Positions 1 to 9,076 of a stretch of 64,000 nt of DNA are shown here, one piece after another. Position 1 is the first letter of the stretch, and every line of letters starts with the position of its first letter. The translations under genes and the position numbers were made by a program. This DNA comes from Antrihabitans stalagmiti. GTDB taxonomy: Bacteria > Actinomycetota > Actinomycetes > Mycobacteriales > Mycobacteriaceae. The notes beneath the pieces were generated by a model. It was not told the origin of the DNA. It saw only the letters and a list, made by a program, of their open reading frames with translations, and did no database searches. The stretch lies in the NCBI RefSeq assembly GCF_016482825.1, contig NZ_JAEMNV010000002.1, positions 806,001 through 870,000 of the forward strand, written 5' to 3'.

Positions 1-103
1 CGGGATCCATGGACAGCAGCAGATCGAGTTCGGGCCGCAACTTACGCAGCCGGGCAGCTGTCGGCAGCAGGCCGAGACCGGAATCGATCAACGCGACGAT
101 CAC
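1..103 (-). CDS. Aspartate/glutamate racemase-like protein, N-terminal fragment
   Basis: The reverse strand from a GTG at 101-103 reads VIVALIDSGLGLLPTAARLR and continues KLRPELDLLLSMDP to the window edge. The D-S-G-x-G element near residue 7 resembles the N-terminal substrate loop of Asp/Glu racemases. The GTG overlaps the TGA of the upstream flavoprotein gene (GTGA), so the two are probably translationally coupled. Only about 34 codons are visible. The family call rests on this short motif; another Rossmann-like protein is possible. Confidence 0.5.
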   Translation of the reverse strand, partial: MIVALIDSGLGLLPTAARLRKLRPELDLLLSMDP

Positions 104-1320
104 GAACCGAGCATCTCCTCGATCGGTGCGGCGGCGGTGATCTTGGCACGTGCCTTCATCACCTTCGCAGCCATGCCACCACCGACGACGCCGGTCAGCT
201 TGCCGTCACGGGAGTAGTACGCAAGAAACTTGCGCCCGTCGTCTTCCACAACATGCACGGTGTCCTGAGCTGAAGGCGTACCAAGCGCCTGAATCTTGAT
301 GTCGTACTGATCGCTCCAGAAGTAGGGCACCGCAGCAGGACCCGACTGCGCGCCGACCAAAGCCTTCGCGAGCGCTTTCGCTTGATCGCCTGCGTTGGAC
401 CAGTGCTCGACCCGCTTGTGGTCGCCGGTGCTGTGGCGCCAGGCCGCGACATCGCCGACCGCCCAAACGCCGTCGGACTCGGTGCGACCCACCTCGTCGG
501 CGAGCACGCCGCCACCGTCCGCAGGTTCGGCCAAAGCGATCTTCGACTCCGCGAGCCACCCAGTTACCGGCACCGACCCGACACCGACCACCACCAGATC
601 GACGTCCACGACGGTGCCGTCGCTGAGCACAACGCTGCCGACCCGACCGGTGTCGCCGGCTTCGAGCGCCTCGACTCCGACCCCACAGCGAAGGTCCACA
701 CCCTCGTCACGGTGCAGGCGCGCAACCAGGCCGCCGATCTCCTCGCCGAGCACGGACGCCAACGGCGTCGGCTGTGGTTCGACGAGCACCACTTCCACAC
801 CTGCTGCACGGAAGCTCGCGGCAAGTTCGCATCCGATGAATCCTGCTCCGACGATCAGCGCGCGCTTACCGGTTGCCAGCTCCGAGCGCAGCGCGAGCGA
901 ATCGTCGAGTGAGCGCAGCACATGGAGGCCACCGAGATCGCCGAAGCTTGCGATGCGCCGCGGCTCGAGGCCCGTCGCAATGATCAGCTGGTCGTAGGAA
1001 AGTTCGGTGCCATCGGCAAACAGAACCGACTTCGTGTCTACGTCGACGCCGGACGCCTGAGCACCGAGACGAAGCTCGATCCCCTTGTCGTCGAAGAACT
1101 CTCTCGGCTTGAGCGTCGTGTCGTCCTTCTCACCGCGCATCACTTCCTTCGACAACGGCGGCCGATCGTAAGGCAGATGCTCCTCGTTTCCGACGAGCAC
1201 AACGTCGCCCTCGAAACCCGCACGACGCAATTCCTCGGCTGTGCGTAAGCCTGCAAGTCCGGCACCGACAATGACCACACGCCCGACGACGCGCTGTTCG
1301 CTCTCACTCACGCCCGTCAT
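100..1320 (-). CDS. FAD/NAD(P)-dependent oxidoreductase, ferredoxin-reductase type
   Basis: A 406-residue pyridine nucleotide-disulfide oxidoreductase-type flavoprotein. It has an N-terminal FAD-binding motif (VIVGAGLAGLRTAEELR), the PYDRPPLSK segment typical of ferredoxin/rubredoxin reductases, a second GxGxxG NAD(P) motif (IVGAGFIGCELAA) and the late WAVGDVA FAD motif. Such proteins pass electrons from NAD(P)H to a ferredoxin or a P450/oxygenase; no such partner is adjacent. I chose ATG 1318-1320 (MTGVSES) because it overlaps the stop of the upstream SDR as ATGA. A longer in-frame extension to 1422 lies inside the SDR gene and is not credible. The order tuf - SDR - ferredoxin reductase recalls Rv0685-Rv0688 of M. 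tuberculosis. Confidence 0.9.
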   Translation of the reverse strand: MTGVSESEQRVVGRVVIVGAGLAGLRTAEELRRAGFEGDVVLVGNEEHLPYDRPPLSKEVMRGEKDDTTLKPREFFDDKGIELRLGAQASGVDVDTKSVLFADGTELSYDQLIIATGLEPRRIASFGDLGGLHVLRSLDDSLALRSELATGKRALIVGAGFIGCELAASFRAAGVEVVLVEPQPTPLASVLGEEIGGLVARLHRDEGVDLRCGVGVEALEAGDTGRVGSVVLSDGTVVDVDLVVVGVGSVPVTGWLAESKIALAEPADGGGVLADEVGRTESDGVWAVGDVAAWRHSTGDHKRVEHWSNAGDQAKALAKALVGAQSGPAAVPYFWSDQYDIKIQALGTPSAQDTVHVVEDDGRKFLAYYSRDGKLTGVVGGGMAAKVMKARAKITAAAPIEEMLGS

Positions 1321-2012
1321 GTTCCCACACCGGGAACCGGCACCTGGGCACCGGTTATTGCAGCACCGGCGTCGCTGAACAAGAACGCGATGACATCGGC
1401 GATGGCCTGCGGAGTCACCCATCCCTTACGGGACGAATCAGGTTGGCTGGCACGGTTTCCCGGTGTATCGATGACCGATGGCAGTACCGCGTTGACCCGG
1501 ATCCCATCGTCTTGATACTCGACGGCGAGCGCGCTGACGAAGGCCCACACGGCGGCCTTCGACGTGATGTATCCGGCTGCTCCCGAAAAGGGCGAGAACG
1601 CCGCTTTCGTCGAGATCGCCACGATCGAGCCGCCGCCCGCTTCGATCAGATAGGGCACCGCTGCGTGAGTGGTCAGGTACGTCGGCCGCAGGTTGAGGCG
1701 CAACAACTTCTCGAACTCGTCGATCGGCGTCTGGTGCACTTTGCCGCCCATCGCAAAACCACCGACGAGATTTGCGACCGCGCGCAGCGGCGCTTCCTCG
1801 CGGCCACCCGCCAGCTCGACGACCTCGGCGACGCTTGCCTCATCGAACAGATCGGCCTGGATGAGCTCCAGCGACGGGTGTTTGTCGAGGCGTTCGATCT
1901 CGCGTTCGGCGATCCATGGAACGACAACCCGCCAGCCGTCGTCGAGCAACTTCGCGGTCACAGCGCTGCCCAAGCCGCCGGTTCCGCCGGTCACCAATGC
2001 CGTTCTACCCAC
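1317..2012 (-). CDS. Short-chain dehydrogenase/reductase
   Basis: A 231-residue classical SDR. The cofactor motif TGGTGGLGSAV is at residues 8-18. The usual active-site Ser/Tyr/Lys can be placed in IVAISTKAAFSPFSGAAGYI followed by TSKAAV, with Tyr and Lys in GYITSK. The start is GTG 2010-2012, with AAGGAG upstream on the minus strand. It follows tuf after a strong terminator and overlaps the downstream flavoprotein by ATGA. The substrate is unknown. Its length and motif do not show the insertion of mycofactocin-coupled SDRs, so I do not assign it to that class. Confidence 0.88.
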   Translation of the reverse strand: MGRTALVTGGTGGLGSAVTAKLLDDGWRVVVPWIAEREIERLDKHPSLELIQADLFDEASVAEVVELAGGREEAPLRAVANLVGGFAMGGKVHQTPIDEFEKLLRLNLRPTYLTTHAAVPYLIEAGGGSIVAISTKAAFSPFSGAAGYITSKAAVWAFVSALAVEYQDDGIRVNAVLPSVIDTPGNRASQPDSSRKGWVTPQAIADVIAFLFSDAGAAITGAQVPVPGVGT

Positions 2013-2075
2013 AATCCGCTCCTTCGCAACGACGAGGTCTGACCGACCACGTTATCGGGTGTCGCGAACAGCAAA

Positions 2076-2107
2076 CAGCGCCAGTTCCCCGAAGGGAACC
2101 GGCGCTG
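2076..2107 (-). terminator. Rho-independent-type terminator after tuf
   Basis: On the minus strand, CAGCGCC and GTTCCC arms pair with GGGAAC and GGCGCTG around a TTCG tetraloop, interrupted by one mismatch. This gives a 13-bp GC-rich stem 27 bases past the tuf stop. The T-tract is poor (tttgctgttcg), as is common in actinomycetes. Confidence 0.8.
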
Positions 2108-2133
2108 CCTGGCAGAACTGGTGGAGAGTGAAA

Positions 2134-3324
2134 CTACGCGATGATCTTCGTGACGCGACCGGCACCGACGGTGCGGCCACCCTCACGAATTGCGAAGCGC
2201 AGGCCCTCGTCCATGGCGACCGGCTGGATCAGCTTGACGGTCATCTCGGTGTTGTCACCGGGCATAACCATCTCGGTGCCCTCGGGCAGGGTCACAACGC
2301 CCGTGACGTCAGTCGTACGGAAGTAGAACTGCGGACGGTAGTTGTTGAAGAACGGCGTGTGACGGCCGCCTTCTTCCTTGTTCAGGATGTACGCCTGGCC
2401 TTCGAACTCCTTGTGCGGAGTCGTGGTGCCGGGCTTGACGACAACCTGTCCACGCTCGACATCTTCGCGCTTGATGCCACGAACGAGCAGACCGACGTTG
2501 TCGCCTGCCTGGCCCGAGTCGAGCAGCTTGCGGAACATCTCGATACCGGTGACAGTCGTCTTGGTCGACTTCTCCTTGATACCGACGATCTCGACTTCCT
2601 CGTTCACGTTGACCGAGCCACGCTCGATACGGCCGGTGACGACGGTGCCGCGACCTGTGATCGTGAAAACGTCCTCGACGGGCATGAGGAACGCCTTCTC
2701 GGTCTCACGGACGGGGTCCGGAACCGAGTCGTCGACGGCCTGCATGAGCTCGACAATGCTCTCGGCCCACTTCTCGTCGCCCTCGAGCGCCTTGAGTGCA
2801 GAGACCTTGATGACCGGAGCGTCCTCGTCGAATTCCTGCGCAGCAAGAAGTTCGCGAACCTCCATCTCGACAAGCTCGATGATCTCGTCGTCGTCAACCA
2901 TGTCGGCCTTGTTCAGCGCGACGAGGATGTACGGAACGCCGACCTGACGGGCGAGCAGCACGTGCTCACGCGTCTGGGGCATCGGGCCGTCGGTGGCGGC
3001 CACAACCAGGATCGCGCCGTCCATCTGAGCCGCGCCGGTGATCATGTTCTTGATGTAGTCGGCGTGACCGGGAGCATCGACGTGAGCGTAGTGACGCTTC
3101 TCCGTCTGGTACTCGACGTGCGAGATGTTGATCGTGATACCACGAGCCTTCTCTTCGGGAGCCTTGTCGATCTGATCGAAGGCGAAGCTCTCGTTGAGAG
3201 TGGGGTACTTGTCGTGCAGAACCTTGGTGATTGCCGCTGTCAGCGTCGTCTTGCCGTGGTCAACGTGACCGATGGTCCCGATGTTGACGTGCGGCTTTGT
3301 CCGCTCGAACTTCGCCTTCGCCAC
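2134..3324 (-). CDS. tuf: Elongation factor Tu
   Basis: A 396-residue EF-Tu GTPase that delivers aminoacyl-tRNA to the ribosome. GTPase motifs are visible: GHVDHGKT (P-loop, about residue 19), DAPGHADY (G3) and [10 protein letters not shown] (G4). Domains II and III follow, with the conserved tail [15 protein letters not shown]. The start is GTG 3322-3324, behind a strong AGGAGGACACCAA ribosome-binding site. It is the last gene of the rpsL-rpsG-fusA-tuf unit, separated from fusA by 145 bp, so it may also have its own promoter. Length and sequence are normal for the family. Confidence 0.98.
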   Translation of the reverse strand: MAKAKFERTKPHVNIGTIGHVDHGKTTLTAAITKVLHDKYPTLNESFAFDQIDKAPEEKARGITINISHVEYQTEKRHYAHVDAPGHADYIKNMITGAAQMDGAILVVAATDGPMPQTREHVLLARQVGVPYILVALNKADMVDDDEIIELVEMEVRELLAAQEFDEDAPVIKVSALKALEGDEKWAESIVELMQAVDDSVPDPVRETEKAFLMPVEDVFTITGRGTVVTGRIERGSVNVNEEVEIVGIKEKSTKTTVTGIEMFRKLLDSGQAGDNVGLLVRGIKREDVERGQVVVKPGTTTPHKEFEGQAYILNKEEGGRHTPFFNNYRPQFYFRTTDVTGVVTLPEGTEMVMPGDNTEMTVKLIQPVAMDEGLRFAIREGGRTVGAGRVTKIIA

Positions 3325-3440
3325 TTGGTGTCCTCCTGGACTTGTCAGTGCTTGCAGTTTGCAGCATTGCGGTTGATAAATCGGTCGTGCAAGGCATCGG
3401 ACTACTCTGTTGTGCCCGATTGGTTCGTTCGCTTGCGCTC

Positions 3441-3489
3441 ACTCACCCGTCGCCTTCGGCTCCAGGCTTTTACTCGCCTGTCGCCTTCG
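3441..3489. repeat. Imperfect duplication of the fusA 3' end
   Basis: ACTCACCCGTCGCCTTCG at 3441-3458 matches ACTCGCCTGTCGCCTTCG at 3472-3489 at 16 of 18 positions. The second copy is the last codons and stop of fusA; the first lies just downstream of the gene. It may be a small tandem duplication of the gene end. I see no clear regulatory role. Confidence 0.5.
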
Positions 3490-5572
3490 CGATGATTTCC
3501 TTCGAGACGTTCGACGGAACCTCTGCGTAGGAATCGAACACCATCGAGTAGTTCGCCCGGCCCTGAGTCTTCGACCGAAGGTCTCCGATGTAGCCGAACA
3601 TTTCAGACAGCGGAACCAGTGCCTTCACGACACGTGCACCGCTGCGTTCCTCCATGGCCTGAATCTGGCCACGGCGGGAGTTGAGGTCGCCGATCACGTC
3701 GCCCATGTATGCCTCGGGCGTGGTGACCTCCACCGACATCATCGGTTCGAGGATCACCGGACCGGCCTTACGAGCAGCTTCCTTGAACGCGGCGGAGCCG
3801 GCGATCTTGAAGGCCATTTCGGAAGAGTCGACGTCGTGGTACGCACCGTCGGTCAAGGTGACCTTGACGTCCACCAGCGGGTAGCCCGCAAGTACGCCGT
3901 ACTGCATGGCGTCCTGTGCGCCGGCATCGACGGATCCGATGTACTCCTTCGGAACGCGGCCACCGGTGACCTTGTTCTCGAACTCGTAGTGCGAACCGTC
4001 TTCGCCGTGGAACGGCTCGACGTTGATGATCACCTTGGCGAACTGACCCGAACCACCCGTTTGCTTCTTGTGGGTGTACGAGTGCTTCTCGACCAACTTG
4101 GTGATCGTCTCGCGGTAGGCCACCTGCGGCTTGCCGACGTTGGCCTCGACCTTGAACTCGCGACGCATGCGGTCGACGAGGATGTCGAGGTGGAGCTCGC
4201 CCATGCCGCCGATGACGGTCTGGCCGGTCTCCTCGTCGAGCTTGACCGAGAAGGTCGGGTCTTCTTCGGCCAGCTTCTGGATGGCCGTACCCAACTTCTC
4301 CTGGTCGGACTTGGTCTTCGGCTCGATGGAGACGTTGATGACCGGGTCCGGGAACGTCATCGACTCGAGAACGATCTGGTTCTGCGGATCGCTGAGCGTG
4401 TCGCCGGTCGTCGTGTCCTTGAGGCCGATGACCGCGTAGATGTGTCCGGCGCTGGCCGTCGACACCGGGTTCTCCTTGTTGGAGTGCATCTGGAACAGCT
4501 TGCCCAGACGCTCCTTCTTGCCCTTGGTCGAGTTGATGACCTGGGCACCGGAGTCGACCTTGCCGGAGTACACGCGGACGTAGGTCAGCTTGCCGAAGAA
4601 GGGGTGCGTCGCAACCTTGAACGCCAAGCCTGCGAAAGGCTCGGTGGCGTCGGGCTTGCGAGTGAGGACCTCTTCTTCGTTGTTGGGGGCGTGGCCGGTG
4701 GTGGCCTCGACGTCCAACGGCGACGGCAGGTAGTCGATGACGGCGTCGAGCATGGGCTGAACGCCCTTGTTCTTGAACGCCGAACCACACAGCACCGGGT
4801 AGAGCTCGGAGTTGACGGTCAGCTTGCGAATCGCAGCCTTGACCTCGTCGATCGTCAGCTCTTCGCCACCGAAGTGCTTCTCGAGCAGCGCCTCGTCGGA
4901 CTCGGCGACGGTTTCGAGCAGCTCCGTGCGGTACTGCTCGGCCAGCTCGGCGAGATCGTCGGGAATCGGGACGACCTCGTACTTTTCACCGAGCTTGGTC
5001 TCGCCGCGCCAGACCTTCGCGTTCATCTCGACCAGGTCGACGATGCCTTCGAAGCTGTCCTCTGCGCCGATCGGCAGCTGGATGACCAACGGCTTTGCGC
5101 CGAGGCGCTCCTTGATGGTCTGCACCGTGAAGTAGAAGTCGGCGCCCAGCTTGTCCATCTTGTTGACGAAACAGATGCGGGGAACGTCGTACTTGTCTGC
5201 CTGACGCCAGACCTGCTCCGACTGCGGCTCGACACCTTCTTTGCCGTCGAACACGGCAACGGCACCGTCGAGGACGCGCAGTGAGCGCTCGACCTCGACC
5301 GTGAAGTCGACGTGACCCGGGGTGTCGATGATGTTGATCTGGTTGTCGTTCCAGAAGCAAGTCGTGGCAGCCGACGTGATCGTGATGCCGCGTTCCTGCT
5401 CCTGCTCCATCCAGTCCATCGTGGCTGCGCCATCGTGAACTTCACCGATCTTGTAGCTGATACCGGTGTAGAAGAGGATGCGTTCGGTTGTGGTGGTCTT
5501 ACCCGCATCGATGTGGGCCATGATGCCGATGTTGCGGACCTTGTTCAGGTCGGTGAGCACGTCCTGTGCCAC
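3470..5572 (-). CDS. fusA: Elongation factor G
   Basis: A 700-residue translocation GTPase. The P-loop AHIDAGKTT (about residues 19-27), DTPGHVDF (G3) and NKMDKLGA (G4) are clear, followed by domains II-V ending [13 protein letters not shown]. The start is GTG 5570-5572 with GGGGAAGAA upstream on the minus strand. It lies between rpsG and tuf in the conserved str operon, 90 bp below rpsG. Nothing unusual is seen beyond the duplicated 3' end noted separately. Confidence 0.98.
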   Translation of the reverse strand: MAQDVLTDLNKVRNIGIMAHIDAGKTTTTERILFYTGISYKIGEVHDGAATMDWMEQEQERGITITSAATTCFWNDNQINIIDTPGHVDFTVEVERSLRVLDGAVAVFDGKEGVEPQSEQVWRQADKYDVPRICFVNKMDKLGADFYFTVQTIKERLGAKPLVIQLPIGAEDSFEGIVDLVEMNAKVWRGETKLGEKYEVVPIPDDLAELAEQYRTELLETVAESDEALLEKHFGGEELTIDEVKAAIRKLTVNSELYPVLCGSAFKNKGVQPMLDAVIDYLPSPLDVEATTGHAPNNEEEVLTRKPDATEPFAGLAFKVATHPFFGKLTYVRVYSGKVDSGAQVINSTKGKKERLGKLFQMHSNKENPVSTASAGHIYAVIGLKDTTTGDTLSDPQNQIVLESMTFPDPVINVSIEPKTKSDQEKLGTAIQKLAEEDPTFSVKLDEETGQTVIGGMGELHLDILVDRMRREFKVEANVGKPQVAYRETITKLVEKHSYTHKKQTGGSGQFAKVIINVEPFHGEDGSHYEFENKVTGGRVPKEYIGSVDAGAQDAMQYGVLAGYPLVDVKVTLTDGAYHDVDSSEMAFKIAGSAAFKEAARKAGPVILEPMMSVEVTTPEAYMGDVIGDLNSRRGQIQAMEERSGARVVKALVPLSEMFGYIGDLRSKTQGRANYSMVFDSYAEVPSNVSKEIIAKATGE

Positions 5573-5662
5573 AGGCTTCTTCCCCGCTTAACTAGTAGTT
5601 CTTGTTCCGGATCGGACCGTGTACGCCGGACGCACTGCCGAGCAGAGCGTCCAGCGCAGTCG

Positions 5663-6133
5663 TCACCAGCGGTAGTGGGCGAACGCCTTGTTCGCGTCGG
5701 CCATCTTGTGCGTGTCTTCACGACGCTTCACCGAAGCGCCCAAACCGTTGCTTGCGTCGAGCAGCTCGTTGGCAAGACGCTCGACCATCGTCTTCTCACG
5801 ACGAGCGCGAGAGAACGTGACCAGCCAGCGCAGCGCCAACGTGTTGGCGCGGCCCGGACGGACCTCGATCGGCACCTGGTAGGTGGCGCCACCGACACGG
5901 CGGCTCTTCACCTCGAGGGCCGGCTTGACGTTGTCGAGTGCGCGCTTGAGGGTGACGACCGGATCGGTGCCACTCTTTTCGCGGGCCTGCTCGAGCGCGC
6001 CGTACACGATGCGCTCTGCAGTCGACTTCTTACCGTCGAGCAGGATCTTGTTGACCAGCTGCGTGACCAACGGGGACCCGTAAACCGGGTCGTTGATCAG
6101 CGGACGCTTGGGTGCGGGGCCCTTGCGTGGCAT
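5663..6133 (-). CDS. rpsG: 30S ribosomal protein S7
   Basis: A 156-residue S7, a primary 16S rRNA-binding protein that nucleates assembly of the 30S head. It begins [20 protein letters not shown] and ends NKAFAHYRW, both characteristic. The ATG lies one base beyond the rpsL stop, so the genes are tightly coupled. Length matches actinobacterial S7. Confidence 0.98.
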   Translation of the reverse strand: MPRKGPAPKRPLINDPVYGSPLVTQLVNKILLDGKKSTAERIVYGALEQAREKSGTDPVVTLKRALDNVKPALEVKSRRVGGATYQVPIEVRPGRANTLALRWLVTFSRARREKTMVERLANELLDASNGLGASVKRREDTHKMADANKAFAHYRW

Positions 6134-6134
6134 A

Positions 6135-6509
6135 TCAGCTCTTCTCCTTCTTGGCGCCGTACTTGCTGCGAGCCTGCTTGCGGCTCTTCACGCCCTGCGT
6201 GTCGAGCGAGCCACGAATGATCTTGTAACGCACACCCGGAAGGTCCTTCACACGACCGCCGCGAACGAGCACCATCGAGTGCTCCTGCAGGTTGTGGCCT
6301 TCGCCGGGGATGTAGGCCGTGACCTCAACCGAGCTCGTGAGGCGAACACGCGCGACCTTACGAAGCGCGGAGTTCGGCTTCTTCGGAGTGGTTGTGTACA
6401 CGCGAGTGCACACGCCGCGCCGCTGGGGGCTGCCCTTCAGGGCCGCGGTCTTGAGCTTCGCGACCTTGTCGTGGCGACCCTTGCGGACCAGCTGGTTGAT
6501 GGTTGGCAT
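6135..6509 (-). CDS. rpsL: 30S ribosomal protein S12
   Basis: A 124-residue S12 decoding-centre protein, first gene of the str operon. It begins [12 protein letters not shown]. The two lysines whose substitution gives streptomycin resistance are wild type: Lys in [13 protein letters not shown] (position 43 in the family numbering) and in VKDLPGVRY (position 88). The sequence therefore gives no sign of rpsL-based streptomycin resistance. Confidence 0.98.
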   Translation of the reverse strand: MPTINQLVRKGRHDKVAKLKTAALKGSPQRRGVCTRVYTTTPKKPNSALRKVARVRLTSSVEVTAYIPGEGHNLQEHSMVLVRGGRVKDLPGVRYKIIRGSLDTQGVKSRKQARSKYGAKKEKS

Positions 6510-6821
6510 AGACCGGCTTTCCTGTTTCTGGTTAACGCTAATTAGTTAACGCTGTGGTGGAACTTCATGTCTTCGAGCTGGTGACCCTGCCTCTTGTCCC
6601 GAGGTCGGGTGTGTCGCGCGCAGTTGCAAGGCCAGTTCCGGGGCACGACTAGATAGTCAGCCGCTCTCGCTGGCCTAAACTTTGCACACAAACCTGCCCG
6701 CATGCTCCGGGCACAGCGATCCACGATACCCGTCGGCGCGCCCGAAGGTCAAAGCGGCCAAACGTGTGCTGGATGAACCTGTGTCCAGAGTACGTGTTTC
6801 GGGGGTTGTGCAGGACCGGAC
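6510..6821. other. Intergenic leader of the str operon
   Basis: This 312-base gap holds no credible gene. It should contain the rpsL promoter, read leftward. On the minus strand there is a short imperfect palindrome GACTATCTAGTC around 6648-6659 and an A/T-rich patch near 6675-6690. I could not place a convincing -35/-10 pair. Confidence 0.5.
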
Positions 6822-7370
6822 TCAGCGACTCAGGTTCAAAGTCAGCTCCGCCAACTTGATCGCAGCTGTGCACGGATCGGGATGGTTACCTGGCTGATAG
6901 TTGACCCACCATCCGATGATGCCGGTATCGGGCGCACCCGCGGTGACACCACACGAATCGGGATCGTTGGGCCGCTGCTGCTGAATTGCCCTGCGGCCCT
7001 GCACCTTGACCTCGGTGAGGACGTACTTCAGCTGTTCCAGCGTCTTACGTTCGACCTCGAGGGAACCCGTCTCGTACCAATTGAACGTCACCTTCGCCGG
7101 CCCGCTCGGACCGCCGACATCCCACCGGCAGATCGCACCATAGAAGGCTTGATCGATCGAATTGCCGCCGACGGTTTCGGCAATCTGCTGATCTGTGACG
7201 TTCTGGCATTCCTCCAGCAGGTTGCGGAAGTCGCCGTCCTCCCCCACATCGGCTTGCCGTTCACCGCGCGGTGTGCCGTCGATCGTCTGGCTGCAACCCG
7301 TCAGCAGACCGGCCGCGACGGCCAGCGCGCCGACCACTCGAACGACACGCGCTGTTCCCATAGATTTCAT
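6822..7370 (-). CDS. DUF3558 lipoprotein (second of a pair)
   Basis: A 182-residue secreted lipoprotein. The signal peptide ends in lipobox LLTGC (Cys about residue 24), followed by a DUF3558 domain with the paired Cys pattern (EECQNV, AICRWDV, PDSCGV, DPCTAAI). The start MKSMGTARV at 7368-7370 overlaps the stop of the upstream paralogue as ATGA; a second ATG nine bases in is also possible. DUF3558 includes mycobacterial lipoproteins such as LprB and LprC, of unclear function. It is probably anchored outside the plasma membrane. Confidence 0.85.
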   Translation of the reverse strand: MKSMGTARVVRVVGALAVAAGLLTGCSQTIDGTPRGERQADVGEDGDFRNLLEECQNVTDQQIAETVGGNSIDQAFYGAICRWDVGGPSGPAKVTFNWYETGSLEVERKTLEQLKYVLTEVKVQGRRAIQQQRPNDPDSCGVTAGAPDTGIIGWWVNYQPGNHPDPCTAAIKLAELTLNLSR

Positions 7371-7894
7371 TCCTGCACCCTCGATGCCGTGAGTTCGGCC
7401 AGCTGGCGAGCGACTCCGCATTCGTCCGTCGTCGGCGGGAACAGTCCGAATGTCACCGACCAGTGGAAGAAGTCGTCGCCGTACTGCAGACCCAGTTCGC
7501 ACAGCAGTCCTGGAACCTGGCCGATGAAGCCTTTGTGGCCACGAATCTCGACCGGCATAGGCGGGCGCGCCAATCGATCGGAGCCTGCCGCTTCGCGACC
7601 GATCGGGCTACCGCGGTACCAGGAGAAGCTCACGCTCGGTCCCGTTGGACCGCTGACCTCCCAGACGCAGCCGACCGAATTACGGGTGACGGTGCCGAAG
7701 CCCGGCATCTTGAAAGCGTCCTTGACCTCGTCGTCGGTAACGGAACCACATTCGCCGAAGAACGGCCCCTGTTCCGAAACCACACGGGTCGGCGGGCTGC
7801 CTGCGGGCGCGTCGTCGCCACCGTTGTCGCCGCCGCATCCCGACAACATGACCACACACGCAACTGCCGCGGCCGCACCCAGCTTGGTTCGCAC
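7367..7894 (-). CDS. DUF3558 lipoprotein (first of a pair)
   Basis: A 175-residue lipoprotein with signal peptide MRTKLGAAAAVACVVMLSGC (lipobox LSGC) and a DUF3558 domain (FGECGSVTDDEV, GCVWEVSGPTGPSVSFSWY, TDECGVARQLAEL). It shares the GPTGPSVSFSWY / GPSGPAKVTFNWY signature with its downstream neighbour, so the two look like a diverged tandem duplication. Stop and next start overlap (ATGA). Function unknown; cell-envelope location inferred. Confidence 0.85.
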   Translation of the reverse strand: MRTKLGAAAAVACVVMLSGCGGDNGGDDAPAGSPPTRVVSEQGPFFGECGSVTDDEVKDAFKMPGFGTVTRNSVGCVWEVSGPTGPSVSFSWYRGSPIGREAAGSDRLARPPMPVEIRGHKGFIGQVPGLLCELGLQYGDDFFHWSVTFGLFPPTTDECGVARQLAELTASRVQE

Positions 7895-7938
7895 ACCCGA
7901 ACTGTACCGACGCGCGCGCAGGTGGGTTTCATTCGAGT

Positions 7939-9045
7939 TCAGTGGCGCTCGACGAACTCGACTGCGGGCGTTTTGTCCGGCTCTAGAAATTCGAGGAGCG
8001 CGAGCCCCTCGGCTTCGACCGCGTCGGCGTCACGTCGCGACAGCGCACCGTTCGCGGTAGCAAGTTCGAGCGTTGCGCGGTCGCCGTCGGTACGGATGGC
8101 GTACAGACCGGCGAGGTAGCCGTCGAGCAGCACGGACGACCGGTTCGATGACATCGAGGCAAGGGTGATCGACGAACCCTCCGGCACGATCCGGGTCCGA
8201 TCCTTGTGCGAGAGCAACGCATTGTCGTACCAGCCGAGATAGCGAACGGGTGCAGGCAGATCCGGATCCGCGAGCTGACCGTCTGCGACGTCGTAGAGCG
8301 TCCTGCCAGCCTCGTCGGTGTAGGTCCGTAGTCGGCTTCCGAGCCGGTCTACGACCTCCTTGAGCCCGACCAACTTCGACCACGCCTGCATGTCCATCGT
8401 TGTGGCAGGCCCGAATGCGCGGAGGTAGCGCTCGATCAGGTCGTCGACGGGGTAGGAACCGTCCAAGGGTCGTCCGAGCCAGGATTCGGTACGCGACCAG
8501 ACAGGACGGTTGTTGTGTTTCCACTTTCCGCGCGGCGGAGTTTGCAGCACAGGCAGCAGGTACAGCAGCACCTGCAGCATCGCCTGACCGTCTCGGTCTG
8601 GCCACTCGGCAGCGGCGAGCTTGCGTAGTTCTGCAGCGGGGATCGGTTGGTCGCCGAGTAGTCGTTCACCACGGGCACGGACGTCGTCGGGGTCCATGCC
8701 GACGGTAGCTCCGAAGTGAAAGCCCTTTCGAAACGGCAACTTCTCGAGCTGTGGCTGAATGTGTGGGGCGATGCGCAGCGCGTCCCCCGCCGTGACGAGG
8801 TGAATAGTTCCGCGCATCAACGTGATCCGCACGAACGAACGATCATCGAGACCCGCAGAAACGACGTTCGGGTCGAAGTCGGCCAGCCTGCTGAACAGGG
8901 CGACGAACGGTGGCGGGACGTCCTGGGCCTGCAGACCGATCAGGTGTTCCAGCATCTCGGCCACACCGAGCCGCGAGCGTTCGAGCAGATGTTGCCGCTC
9001 GAGCAGAGTGCGATTGAGGACGCGGTTGGACAGCACGTCGGACAT
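7939..9045 (-). CDS. Winged-helix HTH_42 protein, AlkZ-like putative DNA glycosylase
   Basis: A 368-residue member of the HTH_42 (winged-helix DNA-binding) superfamily, which contains the alkylpurine DNA glycosylases AlkZ (Streptomyces) and YcaQ. It begins MSDVLSNRVLNRTLLERQHL and carries LIGLQAQDVPPP near residue 40. The Q-A-Q there fits the QxQ catalytic motif of AlkZ-type enzymes rather than the QxD of YcaQ. RGTIHLVTAGD, seen shortly after, is also typical. Likely role: removing bulky alkylated bases or acting on interstrand crosslinks. There is no biosynthetic cluster beside it, so it may be a general repair factor. Activity is inferred from one motif. Confidence 0.8.
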   Translation of the reverse strand: MSDVLSNRVLNRTLLERQHLLERSRLGVAEMLEHLIGLQAQDVPPPFVALFSRLADFDPNVVSAGLDDRSFVRITLMRGTIHLVTAGDALRIAPHIQPQLEKLPFRKGFHFGATVGMDPDDVRARGERLLGDQPIPAAELRKLAAAEWPDRDGQAMLQVLLYLLPVLQTPPRGKWKHNNRPVWSRTESWLGRPLDGSYPVDDLIERYLRAFGPATTMDMQAWSKLVGLKEVVDRLGSRLRTYTDEAGRTLYDVADGQLADPDLPAPVRYLGWYDNALLSHKDRTRIVPEGSSITLASMSSNRSSVLLDGYLAGLYAIRTDGDRATLELATANGALSRRDADAVEAEGLALLEFLEPDKTPAVEFVERH

Positions 9046-9076
9046 GGCCGAAGCCTATGTCCGTGCGGCGGCGCTG

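Noticed and set aside
1317-2012. Mycofactocin-coupled SDR, suggested by synteny near Rv0687
   Set aside because: The protein is 231 residues and lacks the insertion and length (about 275) of that class.
1669-3495. 608-codon plus-strand ORF opposite tuf and the SDR
   Set aside because: It runs across two real genes and an intergenic terminator and has no recognisable domain.
3410-5284. Long plus-strand ORF opposite fusA
   Set aside because: It is an antisense shadow of a high-GC gene, with a low-complexity Leu/Val/Asp/Arg composition and no family signal; fusA is certain.
6640-6700. A str-operon promoter at GACTATCTAGTC
   Set aside because: The -10-like TATCTA has no suitable -35 at 16-18 bases, so it is not listed as a promoter.
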